Source: Planctellipticum variicoloris (GTDB lineage Bacteria > Planctomycetota > Planctomycetia > Planctomycetales > Planctomycetaceae). Taken from it: a stretch of 64,000 nucleotides of DNA. Both the position numbers and the translations under genes were made by a program. The notes under the pieces were generated by a model. That model was not told the DNA's origin. It did no database searches and saw only the letters and a list, made by a program, of their open reading frames with translations. Positions 1 through 9,310 of the stretch are shown here, piece after piece. How positions within the stretch are numbered: the first letter of the stretch is position 1; the number at the start of each line of letters is the position of its first letter. The stretch lies in NCBI RefSeq assembly GCF_030622045.1, contig NZ_CP130886.1, positions 4,167,557 to 4,231,556 of the forward strand, in the 5' to 3' direction.

Positions 1-3000
1 CCGAGCCGTTCCATGTCGCCCAGTTTGATCAGCGAGACGCAGACGTCGTGCAGACTTTCGGGAGTCGCTCCCCAGGCGTCGACGATTAACTGACTGAGTT
101 CGAGACCGCGGCGATACCTGGCCATCGCCTGCAAGCGATCGCCAGCCAGCCGTTCGACGTCCGCCACCTTGAGCAGGGCAAATCTCAGCTCGCGCAGATT
201 CTCGGCGGACTCCCCTTCGTCTTTGAGCAATCGTTCCGAGATCTCCAGGCTCTGACGATACTTCGGCAGCGCCGCGTGCTGGTCCCCTTGCAGCCGGGAC
301 AGGTCGCCCACGCGGATGAGAGCCGCGGCCTGATCGCGGAGTCCGGCCGAAGTTTCGCCGAATTCCTGGAGAATCCGCTCGAAGACCTCCAGTGCCTGGC
401 GATAGAGATCCTGCGCCGCCAGGAGATTCTCTTCCTGCAGGTCCAGATCCCCCGCCTGCTGCAGTGCGCGACCGAGCGACCGGAGACGTTCCGCAGTGGG
501 ACCGTGGGACTCCAGCAGTTGTCGGAACACCTCCAGACTCTGGCTGAACGAGATCGCCGCGGCAGCCCAGTCTTCCTGAAGCAGTTCGGCGTTGCCGGCG
601 AGATCGAGCACCGCTCCCAGATCGTGCAGGTGTTCTGCCGTCGCTCCGATCTTGCGAACGATTCGTTCGCGGATCCGCAGAGACTGCCGGAAATGAATCA
701 GCGCCGCAGCCGGGTCGTCCCCGGCCAGTTCAAGCTGTCCCAGACGCTCCTGGATCTGGCTGAGCTGGGACAGGTTGTCGAGGGATTTGCCGAACTCCTG
801 GACGGCGCGTGCGATGACCTCCAGGCTCCGGCGATGCCCGGCCAGAGCCGACTCGGTCTTTCCGGTTTGCAACTCGGCGTCCGCGATCCGTCCCAGCGCG
901 ATGCTGAGCTCGCGGAGCGACTCGGCCGACTCGCCGCCGTCCGCCACGATCCGTTCGCACAGATCGAGCGAGGCCTGAAAATGTTCCAGGGCGAGCCGAG
1001 GGTCGCCTGCAGTCCGATCGAAATCGCCAGATCGCCGCAGCGACGTCGCCAGTTCCCGCAGAGCCGTCGGACTGTGCGGCTCGGATTCCACGAACTCCCG
1101 GCAGAGCTGCAAATGCTTGTCGAGCCAGCCGCGGGCTGCTTCCGGACGGAACTGCCGGATGTCGAGATCGCCAAGGCGGAGGAGCAGCGATCGAGCCTGG
1201 CACAGATCTTCCGCGGAGACTTGCGACGTTTCGAGCCGATGTTCGTGGACGCTCCAGGCCTGCTGATAGCGTTCGCGGGCCGACGAGAGATTTCCGCTCT
1301 GGCGCTCTGCGTCGCCGACGCCCGTCAGCGTGGCGATTAACCCCCGCAAATGCTCGGGCGCCGTGCCAGTTTCGTCGATTTGCCGGATCCAGACCGGCAG
1401 GCTGCGCTGAAATGCGGCGAGCGCAGCCTGGGTTTCGCCGGCAGACAGTTCCAGTTCGCCGAGGGTCTGGAGACGTTCGGCCCATTCGATTGACGACTGG
1501 CCGGTCTCGGAGAGTCCGGCCGTCAACCGGTCCTGCAATTCGACGCTGCGACGGAAGTGCGTCAGTGCCGCCGCGTGATTCCCTGCGGCCAGCTCCACCC
1601 GGCCGACCTTCGCCAGCAGTTCGGGGAAGCCGGCCAGGCCGTCGGCGGCGGCGGTCGTCTCGGTCAGCAGCCGCTCGCAGAGTTCGAGGCTCCGCCGGTA
1701 ACGGTTCCATGCCGACTCCCGATCTCCTTCGGCAAGTTCGCAGGCGCCGAGACTGACGAGCGATTCACCGAGCTGCTGAATCGCATGGGCGCGCTCGTCG
1801 AGCTGCTCCAGTTCACGTTCCTGACTCTGCAGGCGTTGAGCGAGTGGCAGCGACGATTCTGATGCCGACTCTGTCGCTATCGCAGCTCCATCCGTGCGGA
1901 AGTCTCCGACAGCGTTCCCATCCTGCAGCAACAGCTCGCGGATCTCGACGAGACGGCGAGTGCTGGCAATGGCTGCGAGCCGGTCGCCGACGTCTTCTTC
2001 GAGTTTGACGATCGCGACGAGCAACGCTTCGATCGTTGGAAGTATGGCGCGAGGCTCATCCGCAACGGACAGTCGCTGTTCGTGGATTTCCCGGCAACGC
2101 CGGAAGTGCGTCAGCGCGGACGGGAGGTCGCCGCGTGCCAGCTCCAGTTCTGCGACCTGCAGGCGTCTTGTCGCAAGGAAGTCGATGGTCCCGGTCTGAC
2201 GGCCGTCGAGAATCGCCAACCGTTCAAGGCCGTCCAGTCCGCGCCGAAGATGCTGCAGCGCCCCGTCCGAATTGCCTGCCGCCAGTTCAACGTCGGCAAC
2301 CTGCAGTCGTCGGTGCACCAATGGCTGGAGATCTTCCTGCGAATCGCCAACGAACTGCAGCAGGCGCTCGCGGAGCTCGATGCTGCGACAGTAACTGGCG
2401 ACCCCGGCGGGGATCTGGTCCAGCTCGGTTTCCAGATCGCCGATCCGCGCGGCGGCTTCCGCGGCCTCTCGCAGTTCGGCGGCGGCCGGCGGTTCCAGTT
2501 CCAGCAGACGCTCCAGTGCCCGCAGTTTCCGGCGCTGTCGCTGCAGAGCGCCGGTCCGGTCTCCGAGAGACAGTTCGAGGTCACCCGTGCGGTCCAGGTG
2601 CTGACAGAACTCGCGAAGCGCTTCCGGGGACTCTCCCCCCTGTTGAAGTCGGTGCTCCAGAAGTTCCAGCAGGCGACGATTGCAGCTCAGTGCGGCGTCG
2701 CGATTATCGGCATTAAGTTCGAGGCGTCCGGTCTTGAGGAGCAGCTCGGCATGGTCGGGAAGCTCTTCCGGGCTCCAGCCGAAGTCTTCCAGCAGTTGAT
2801 CATAGAGAACGAGGCAGCGGCGGTACGACACCCGCGCGGCATCAGTCGAGCCTTCGGCGGACTCAAGGTCCGCCAGCCGCCAGAGTTGCCCTGCAAGCGT
2901 CCAGATCCCGGCGGCGTCTTCGCGCAGTTCCCGCAGCAGACGCTCCTGGGTTTCGGCCGCGGCCCGAAAGTGTTCGAGGGCCGAGGCCCGGTCCTGGACG

Positions 3001-4919
3001 GCCAGTTGCAGTTCGGCGATCTGCGTCTGGAGGTCGCGGCGGGCCTCCAGCGATTCGATGGTCGTCGGGGAATGTTGCAGCAGACGATCGTCCGCGGCGA
3101 GTGCGCCGAGGAATTGTTCCAGGGCTCCGGCACTGTCGTCGGCGGCGAGCAGCAGACGGGCGAGTTTCAGCAGCAGTTCCAAACGCGAGCGCAGGGTCTC
3201 CACATCGGCGAGATCCACTTTTACGAGCGAGTCGCCGATCAAGAGACTCTGACGGTAGTGCTCAATCGCCGCGGCGGCATTCCCTTCCGCGTGTTCCAGG
3301 CCGGCGATCCGGGTCAGCAAGCGGGCCTTCGCTTCGAGCCGTGGACGGTCGGTGGTCTCCGGCGTCTGCGAGCGCTGTTCGACTTCCAGGCTGCGGCGGA
3401 AGTGCTGCAATGCCGCAGACGGCGATCCGGCGGCCAGTTCGAGTTCTCCGATGGTCACCAGCCAGTCGCTCGCGTCGATCGCGAGTTGCCCGGAGTCCTC
3501 AGAGTCGGGCGCGAGCGTTTCGTAGTCCGCAAGCGCCTGCAGCAGGGAGGCTTTGGCGCCGGCGCGATCGTCGCTGCGGAGCAGAATCTGGCCCAGGTTA
3601 CGGGCGGCTCGCATCTGCCACCGGTTGTCGTCGGCGGCCAGGATGCGAAGGCGTTCGTAAGTCTGACGAGCTTCGTCCAGTTCGCCGCGACGGCCGCAGA
3701 GCTGCCCCCACTGGTCGAGTGCGCCGAGGTCGTCCGGAGTTTCCGCGAGGACAACCTGCAGTTCGCGTTCGGCGACGGACAAGTCCCCACGAGCCAGCGC
3801 GAGGGTCGCCGTCTGCTTCCGCTGTTCACGGGCGAGGTTCTGCAGCTCGCGTTCCTCGCGGAGCAGCCGGGCGATTTGCGCACGGACCTGTTCGAGGCGC
3901 GCTGCACTCTGTTCGAGGGGTTGTTCGATGGTCTGCGGGATCGGATCCGAGGAGGAAATGTTGGCCGACGCCCCTTGCACGACAACCGCCCGGATCTCCT
4001 GTTCGCGTTGTCCGAGTTCGGACGAGGATTGGTCGAGCTCTCGCGGACGGCCCGACTCGCCGGCACTCTCTTGCGACGCACCTGTGACGAATTCGCGTGC
4101 GGTCGCCAGTGCGGCGTCGACGCGTGCGGCAGCCTGCGGCCAGCGCTGGCGGGCGTTCTCGCCGAACAAGTCAGGACTGCCGCTCTGCCACAGAGAATTG
4201 GCCCATTGCAGGACTCGTCGACATTCGACCTGATCGGAATCGGGCGAACGGCGGCGAGTCGACCTGGCCGCCGACGGAAACACGCTCAGGAGTTGCAGAA
4301 ATCCCAGCAACCGCAGATGGGTGAAGTCGGACCGTCGGGATTTCAGGGCCGCGAGGGCTGCCTGGGGAAACTGCCGCTTCAATTTCTCAGAGACGACGGC
4401 CAGGCAGTCGTTGCTGACGGGTACGTTGCAGTGGTCACGCAACTGGTGCAGGAGAACCTGCCATTCGTGGTGATCGAGAGGCCGCAGGCCAGCCGGGGGC
4501 GTTTCCGCGCTCTGCAGACCGCCCGATTGCGACGGCCCCGCGCCGTCGGCGACTTCCCGCAGGAATCGCTCGGCCCGCTCCGCGAAGCAAGCCGCCAGCT
4601 TCTTCAACCGTTTTCGTTCGGCCACCACCGGCGTCTGTTGCGACTGCTCGGCGGTGGCGGCGGCGACTCGTTCGAGGGTGCGTGCGAGGAGGTGGATCAA
4701 GTCGCTGTCGATCGTGGAAGCCTCACCGAGTTCCCCGGAGTGCAGGGATTGTCTCCAGCAGGCAGCCAGGTCTCGTGACGATTCTCCCTCCAGCAGCTCG
4801 GCGAGGGCTTCCGCGGCATCGGCACGCGTCATTCTTGAAGCGACTGCCCCGACGACGACCTCGCCCGTGGCCAGGAGCGCGCGGCCTACGATCGCGGAAA
4901 CGTCGCATTCCTCAGACAT
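1..4919 (-). CDS. Giant TPR-like repeat protein (3' end outside window)
   Basis: One uninterrupted minus-strand reading frame runs from the ATG at 4919 to the left edge, over 1,600 codons, with its end outside the window. The first 270 or so residues are helical and non-repetitive, then comes a coiled-coil-like stretch rich in Glu, Gln and Arg. The rest is a tandem helical repeat with a period near 48 residues (144 bp) in the stretch I aligned, each unit carrying a core like YRQSLEISERLL and a second helix like LGDLERLAGD. This is TPR-like (two antiparallel helices) but longer than the canonical 34 residues. No kinase or catalytic motif is visible in the part present. Such proteins usually act as protein-interaction scaffolds; the partner is unknown. 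The opposite strand is also open over long stretches but has no recognisable protein. Confidence 0.85.
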   Translation of the reverse strand, partial: MSEECDVSAIVGRALLATGEVVVGAVASRMTRADAAEALAELLEGESSRDLAACWRQSLHSGELGEASTIDSDLIHLLARTLERVAAATAEQSQQTPVVAERKRLKKLAACFAERAERFLREVADGAGPSQSGGLQSAETPPAGLRPLDHHEWQVLLHQLRDHCNVPVSNDCLAVVSEKLKRQFPQAALAALKSRRSDFTHLRLLGFLQLLSVFPSAARSTRRRSPDSDQVECRRVLQWANSLWQSGSPDLFGENARQRWPQAAARVDAALATAREFVTGASQESAGESGRPRELDQSSSELGQREQEIRAVVVQGASANISSSDPIPQTIEQPLEQSAARLEQVRAQIARLLREERELQNLAREQRKQTATLALARGDLSVAERELQVVLAETPDDLGALDQWGQLCGRRGELDEARQTYERLRILAADDNRWQMRAARNLGQILLRSDDRAGAKASLLQALADYETLAPDSEDSGQLAIDASDWLVTIGELELAAGSPSAALQHFRRSLEVEQRSQTPETTDRPRLEAKARLLTRIAGLEHAEGNAAAAIEHYRQSLLIGDSLVKVDLADVETLRSRLELLLKLARLLLAADDSAGALEQFLGALAADDRLLQHSPTTIESLEARRDLQTQIAELQLAVQDRASALEHFRAAAETQERLLRELREDAAGIWTLAGQLWRLADLESAEGSTDAARVSYRRCLVLYDQLLEDFGWSPEELPDHAELLLKTGRLELNADNRDAALSCNRRLLELLEHRLQQGGESPEALREFCQHLDRTGDLELSLGDRTGALQRQRRKLRALERLLELEPPAAAELREAAEAAARIGDLETELDQIPAGVASYCRSIELRERLLQFVGDSQEDLQPLVHRRLQVADVELAAGNSDGALQHLRRGLDGLERLAILDGRQTGTIDFLATRRLQVAELELARGDLPSALTHFRRCREIHEQRLSVADEPRAILPTIEALLVAIVKLEEDVGDRLAAIASTRRLVEIRELLLQDGNAVGDFRTDGAAIATESASESSLPLAQRLQSQERELEQLDERAHAIQQLGESLVSLGACELAEGDRESAWNRYRRSLELCERLLTETTAAADGLAGFPELLAKVGRVELAAGNHAAALTHFRRSVELQDRLTAGLSETGQSSIEWAERLQTLGELELSAGETQAALAAFQRSLPVWIRQIDETGTAPEHLRGLIATLTGVGDAERQSGNLSSARERYQQAWSVHEHRLETSQVSAEDLCQARSLLLRLGDLDIRQFRPEAARGWLDKHLQLCREFVESEPHSPTALRELATSLRRSGDFDRTAGDPRLALEHFQASLDLCERIVADGGESAESLRELSIALGRIADAELQTGKTESALAGHRRSLEVIARAVQEFGKSLDNLSQLSQIQERLGQLELAGDDPAAALIHFRQSLRIRERIVRKIGATAEHLHDLGAVLDLAGNAELLQEDWAAAAISFSQSLEVFRQLLESHGPTAERLRSLGRALQQAGDLDLQEENLLAAQDLYRQALEVFERILQEFGETSAGLRDQAAALIRVGDLSRLQGDQHAALPKYRQSLEISERLLKDEGESAENLRELRFALLKVADVERLAGDRLQAMARYRRGLELSQLIVDAWGATPESLHDVCVSLIKLGDMERL

Positions 4920-5253
4920 CAATCAGCCCCGCTGTCGGTCACAGAATTGTTGGCAGGACTGGCGAAGGAGTTCGCCAAATTGGCCCGTCGGAAAGGCGAT
5001 ATACCGGCCCGGCGAGACACTCATTGTGGACCAGTTCTGGACTGGCAGACAAACAGGTTTCTGCGTTTTTCCGCGGGAACCGACGAACTTTCCCTGCGAC
5101 TGGTATTTCCGCCGATGGCTGTTGGATCAGTCCGCGGGCCGCGGGAGTCGTTCCAGGCCAAGGACGTCGAAGGACCAGGGCAAAATGAAGCAACCGCGTG
5201 AGACCCTGACAGGACTCGACGCGGCTGCCTGATTGAAACTTCGGCCGTGAGCC
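4920..5253. other. Intergenic region upstream of the TPR gene
   Basis: About 330 bases between the outer-membrane protein stop and the TPR gene start. It should hold the TPR gene's promoter on the minus strand, but I see no convincing -35/-10 pair, hairpin or small gene. Confidence 0.4.
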
Positions 5254-6126
5254 TTAGAAATTCACCCGCAGACCGAACTCGATGTTGTGCATGTTGGCGC
5301 CGTTCGGCTTGAACGTCGGAGCGTCGGCCGAAGCGAACGGGATCGAAGCGAACGTCAGCGTCGAACCGTGGAAGTAGCGGTAGCCGGCATAGAACTCCGT
5401 CCGTTCCGTGATCGGCCGCGATACACCGGCCCGGAACTGGTATGCAAAGGGCATATTGCTGGTCGAATTGACCGGTTGGCCGGTGAAGCCGACGTCGTTG
5501 AAGAACTGGGGGTAGAGGCTGTTGATCTGCGACTGATAAATCCCGATGCCGGCCCCGACGTAGGGCTTCAGCTTCCAGTCGCTGATCTGAAAGTCGCGGT
5601 AAGCGTTGAACATGAGCGCCCGCAGATTGACGTTGCCCGTAGTTCCGGAAGCGAGTCCGACCGCCCCGGCCTCTTTGCAGGTGTTATTCATGAAGGAGGT
5701 TTCCGCTTCGAGCCGGAACATCCCGAGCCGGAAGCCCAGCGCGGCGTTGGCCGCGAAGCCCTCGTTGAGGACGATGAACGTCCGGATGTCGCTCTGCTCC
5801 TGGACGCGTCCGCGATGAGCCAGTCCGCCGCTGATCGAGATGTACCAGGTTTCCGGCTTGCGGCACGAATCGCAGAAACATTCATCGGGAGTGCTGACGG
5901 CCCGAAACTTGGCCGTATTGGCGTCGCTGAGCGTCGCGGTGCGGACCAGGGACTGCGTCTCGGATTCCTCCGAAGCGGCGGTCTTCAGAATTCTGGGAAG
6001 ACCTTCCGAGGCGTCGTCTGCGGATGCAGAAAAGAGGCCGTCAAAGGTCTGTGCGGAAACCTCGGGAAGAGCAGCTCCCAGAGCACAAAGAAACGCCGTC
6101 GCGCAAAACGCAGCCCGTCGAATCAT
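5254..6126 (-). CDS. Outer-membrane beta-barrel protein
   Basis: The 290-residue protein begins with a Sec signal peptide (Arg-Arg, hydrophobic core, cleavage after VSA near residue 25). A linker follows with a short Cys-rich motif (CFCDSC near residue 83). The remainder alternates polar and hydrophobic residues in amphipathic strands with Gly/aromatic turns such as YVGAGIG and YAGYRYFHG, and ends in RVNF with a C-terminal aromatic residue, the usual signal for outer-membrane barrel assembly. This fits the OmpA-like/OmpW-like small barrel families. It is likely a surface or porin-like protein; its ligand cannot be told. It appears to be transcribed alone. Confidence 0.75.
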   Translation of the reverse strand: MIRRAAFCATAFLCALGAALPEVSAQTFDGLFSASADDASEGLPRILKTAASEESETQSLVRTATLSDANTAKFRAVSTPDECFCDSCRKPETWYISISGGLAHRGRVQEQSDIRTFIVLNEGFAANAALGFRLGMFRLEAETSFMNNTCKEAGAVGLASGTTGNVNLRALMFNAYRDFQISDWKLKPYVGAGIGIYQSQINSLYPQFFNDVGFTGQPVNSTSNMPFAYQFRAGVSRPITERTEFYAGYRYFHGSTLTFASIPFASADAPTFKPNGANMHNIEFGLRVNF

Positions 6127-6585
6127 GAGACGATCCTTCGTCGTTGGCTCGCAGTGGCGAGGCGGTCGCCAGGTGCGAGCGGAGGGAGTTGGAACTTCCG
6201 GCCTGCGCTCACGACGGCGCCGCTCCGGGGAGTCCCCTGTCGCCGGCTCCCAGCCAGCGACCTGAGTTCGATAAAATCCCGATCATCGCTTGCCCCGTCG
6301 CGGACGGACATGGACATTCGACTGGGCTGACTATCGACATCCACACGGGCGAAAACGCACGGTAGGCATATCTGATTCGACGGGAATTCGCGGGATGACC
6401 GGCGCGATCGCGACAACCCGCGAGACTCGAATAATCGTCACACTCGACGGGGTCGGCAAGCTTTCTCAAGAGGGCCGCGTCACTCGCCGCGGGGGGCCTG
6501 CTGGTGGCGATCTGGCAACCGCAGCGGGGAACAAAGCCTCACCGCAACTCATTTACCAGACACACCTTAGAGAATAAACAGCATT
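6127..6585. other. Intergenic region, no gene seen
   Basis: About 460 bases between the barrel-protein start and the end of the next minus-strand gene. Short open frames occur on both strands, but none has a ribosome site, a recognisable family or consistent codon use. The end next to 6126 should contain the barrel-protein promoter. Confidence 0.4.
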
Positions 6586-6906
6586 TCACGACCGGCCGAG
6601 CGACCCGCCGGTCAGCGAGCCGTTGAGCGGCTCAAAGTCCGCAGGGCGCCGCAGGACGCCTTCGCCGTCGTCGATGAATCTCAGCCCGCGCATCGTTTCG
6701 GGGAGGGCCTTCATCACCTGCAGAATGCCGAAGACGAAGACTCCGTGGTGCGCGCCCAGATACTGCGTGCAGGTCCAGTCGGTCAGTCCTTCCAGCATTT
6801 CCGACAGGCCGCTGCAGAACAGGATCACTCCGGCGATCAGGTTGAGGATCGGTTTGGTGGCGAAATGGTGCGCGAAGAAGAACGCGCGGATCAGAGAGCG
6901 TCTCAT
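6586..6906 (-). CDS. Small predicted membrane protein
   Basis: A 106-residue protein with a basic N-terminus (MRRSLIR) followed by a hydrophobic stretch near residues 20-35 (ILNLIAGVILFCSG) and a second, weaker one near residues 53-65 (HHGVFVFGILQVM). It contains several His and Cys residues but no metal-binding pattern I can name. No family recognised. It lies downstream of the AGE-STAS gene on the same strand, but a hairpin at 6941-6970 separates them, so it may be its own unit. Confidence 0.5.
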   Translation of the reverse strand: MRRSLIRAFFFAHHFATKPILNLIAGVILFCSGLSEMLEGLTDWTCTQYLGAHHGVFVFGILQVMKALPETMRGLRFIDDGEGVLRRPADFEPLNGSLTGGSLGRS

Positions 6907-6940
6907 AAAGAATCCTGCCCTGACGAGACCCCGAAAGCAG

Positions 6941-6970
6941 GCTCTCCCCCCGGAAATCCGGAGGGAGAGC
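6941..6970 (-). terminator. Terminator-like hairpin
   Basis: Inverted repeat gctctccc...gggagagc with an inner stem ccgg-aaat-ccgg, just past the stop codon at 6999 of the AGE-STAS gene. It probably ends that transcript. There is no clear U-run, so it may be Rho-assisted. Confidence 0.5.
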
Positions 6971-6998
6971 TGCTGATCAAAATCACTGCCGTGTCAGA

Positions 6999-9140
6999 TC
7001 ATGCCGTGGCCAGATCGGCCAGGATGATCTCGTCCACGAAGCCGCTTTCGGTCATTTCTTCTTTCACGGCGTCGCAGGCGCCGGCGACTGTGATGTCGAA
7101 CGTCGCTCCGAGTTTCTGCTTCGTGAAGGCCAGCACGCGCATGCCTTCTTCCGAAATCGATTCCAGGTCGGCCGCTTCGAACACGATCGACCGGGCCCCC
7201 TGCTTGACGGCGCTGGAGACCGTTTCGCGGAGCATCGGCAGCGATTCGGCCGTCAGCTTGCCGGCCAGCGAGATGGTAGCCACGCCCTTGTCGACGCCGA
7301 GGAGGTCGGCCGTGAACGTGACGGCCTGCGGGACCAGCCGGACGCGGACTTTGAGCTTTCCGCCGGTCTGCGGCAGCTTCACCGTCAGCTTGGCGGCGTC
7401 GAAGTCGCGGTGTTCCTGACCGTTGATCCACACCTGTCCGATACGGACCGATCCTTCGGGCAGCAGGTCGGGCGAAACTCGCAGAGTGTCGTTCGGCAGC
7501 GCCCCGGCGGTCGGGCAGAAGTGGAAGTCCATCGGCTTTTTGTTGACGAGCAGGTTCGTATACACGGCGGCCAGGTAGGCCAGCTCGAACGAGTGGTAGC
7601 CCGACATCGAGTGCGAGCCCTTGCCGCGCTCCGTGCCCTGGGCGTACGGCAGGCCGTTCGCGAGGACGTTGAAGTACACGCCGCCCGACTGCGTATCGAG
7701 GAACCAGGCGTTGTAGAACGAGGCGGATTCGCGGGCGAGCCGGTCGTAGTCGGGCCGCTTCAGGACGCCGGCGAGGATGAAGTAGGCGAGGATCGCCTGC
7801 TCCTGCTGCCACCAGGCCTTGCGGTCGTGCCAGACAAAGCGATGGAAGTTCTGCCCCGGCTCGCGGACGCGTTCGACCACGTCGTACCAGCCGCCGCGCT
7901 GCAGGTCATATCCGGCGGTCGGCATGACGTCGGCGATTTTCGTCGCCAGGTCGGTGTAGGACTTCTTCGCGGTGAGCGAATTCATCCGCATCAGGTTCCA
8001 GGCGATCTTCAGGTTGTGCCCGACGACGGCCCGATTCTGCTGCCAGCCCCACGCCTGGTCCTTGGACCAGTCATCGTGGAATCGTTCCTGGACGAACGGG
8101 CTTTCGTCGTAGTCCGGGAAGTGCGCGGCGATGGTGTCAAAGGTTTCTTCGAGGAAGTCGGCGTACTCCTTTTCGCCGGTCGCCAGGTAGAGGTTGATCA
8201 GATACGCGGGGGCGTGATCGCCGACCGAGTTCCAGTTCTTCTTCGACTTGTTGGCGCCGAGCGTTTCGGAGTGCGGGCTGAGGGTGATCGGATCGATGTG
8301 GGAGTAGAAGCCCCCCTTCTCGGTATGGTCGCGGTAGTAGTCCCGGAACGACTTGATCGTCTCCTTGGCGTCGGCGAGGATCCGCGGATCGCCGGTGATG
8401 CGGTAAGTCTGCGTGGGACCGGCGAGGGCGTAAATCTGCTCGTAGCAGGGAAGAGCGTCATAGTCGTCGCCGAACTCCGAGGCGAAGACCTTCTGCATGG
8501 TGCCGTCCGGCTTGATGTCGACGGCGTGGTACCAGCAGGCGGTGCCGGTCTGCTTGTGTTCGAAGCGGAAGTGGGTGCGGAGGTACTCGGTCCCCTTCTC
8601 GGCGGCTTCGAGGTACCGATCGTCGCCGGTCATCAGGTAGGCGGAGGCGAACCCGTAGACCAGGCGCGAGATCGTGTCGGTTTCCTGACGGGTCGAGCCG
8701 AGCTTTTCGCCTTCGAGTTCGAGGTTGGTGCGGTAGTTGGAGTAATCGATCGGCCCGCCGCCGAACTGGGCCTTGAGGTAGAAGTCGCCGAGCTGCTTGA
8801 CCTGGTTGATCCACCAGTCCTGCTCTTCGAAGCGGAACTCGTCGGGCTTGTCTCCGGTGAAGACGAGGTGTTTCGCTTCGAACCGGTTTTCCTCTTCAGG
8901 ATAGAAGACGCCGTAGACGAAGACGTAGCGGCCTTCGACCAGCAGTTCCGAGATGCGGCCCGTGGCGTCGTGGAAATCTTCGCCGAGGTTTCGCACGACT
9001 TCGGCGAACACCGTCGGCGTGAGAGTGATCGCGAAGTCCCGCCCGTCGGTCGTCTTGACCACGAAGGTCTTCGTCGCAGCGTCATAGAGCTGCACGTACC
9101 CGGCAATGAGATCGGAGACCGTAAACGAGAGACTGTTCAT
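6999..9140 (-). CDS. AGE-family epimerase-like protein fused to a STAS domain
   Basis: The ATG at 9140 is chosen because GAGGAA lies about 8 bases upstream; an earlier in-frame start has no such site. The 713-residue protein has three parts. Residues 1-110 form a beta-rich domain of unknown type. Residues 110-560 resemble the alpha/alpha6 barrel of N-acylglucosamine 2-epimerase/cellobiose epimerase proteins (FYSHIDPITL, WGWQQNRAVVGHNLK, with conserved His and Trp residues), suggesting a sugar epimerase or isomerase. Residues 610-710 look like a STAS/anti-sigma-antagonist domain (KGVATISLAGKLT, IVFEAADLESISEEGMRVL); the Ser-Ile-Ser near the helix start is the place where related domains are phosphorylated. 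The fusion suggests a regulated sugar enzyme or a sensor. GlgX lies upstream. Confidence 0.7.
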   Translation of the reverse strand: MNSLSFTVSDLIAGYVQLYDAATKTFVVKTTDGRDFAITLTPTVFAEVVRNLGEDFHDATGRISELLVEGRYVFVYGVFYPEEENRFEAKHLVFTGDKPDEFRFEEQDWWINQVKQLGDFYLKAQFGGGPIDYSNYRTNLELEGEKLGSTRQETDTISRLVYGFASAYLMTGDDRYLEAAEKGTEYLRTHFRFEHKQTGTACWYHAVDIKPDGTMQKVFASEFGDDYDALPCYEQIYALAGPTQTYRITGDPRILADAKETIKSFRDYYRDHTEKGGFYSHIDPITLSPHSETLGANKSKKNWNSVGDHAPAYLINLYLATGEKEYADFLEETFDTIAAHFPDYDESPFVQERFHDDWSKDQAWGWQQNRAVVGHNLKIAWNLMRMNSLTAKKSYTDLATKIADVMPTAGYDLQRGGWYDVVERVREPGQNFHRFVWHDRKAWWQQEQAILAYFILAGVLKRPDYDRLARESASFYNAWFLDTQSGGVYFNVLANGLPYAQGTERGKGSHSMSGYHSFELAYLAAVYTNLLVNKKPMDFHFCPTAGALPNDTLRVSPDLLPEGSVRIGQVWINGQEHRDFDAAKLTVKLPQTGGKLKVRVRLVPQAVTFTADLLGVDKGVATISLAGKLTAESLPMLRETVSSAVKQGARSIVFEAADLESISEEGMRVLAFTKQKLGATFDITVAGACDAVKEEMTESGFVDEIILADLATA

Positions 9141-9310
9141 TGAGCGATTCCTCGGGCATGGATAAGGGAGAGTCAGGGACGCGACCGGGAGGCGCCTTCG
9201 GGCGCCCCGGGGATTTCTACAGGTCCAGCAGTGCTGGATACTTCTGGCATCAACGGCGTGGGGTTTCGTTCCGGCTACACAGAGATTCGATTTTGCGCCG
9301 CGCCTTTCAT

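Noticed and set aside
2082-4778. 898-codon open frame on the plus strand
   Set aside because: It is the mirror of the repeat-protein gene: the minus strand gives a regular 48-residue helical repeat, while the plus frame gives no recognisable protein. High GC keeps the opposite frame open.
7410-9143. 577-codon plus-strand frame opposite the AGE-STAS gene
   Set aside because: The translation is Val/Gly/Glu-rich with no fold, and the minus-strand gene has clear motifs and a ribosome site.
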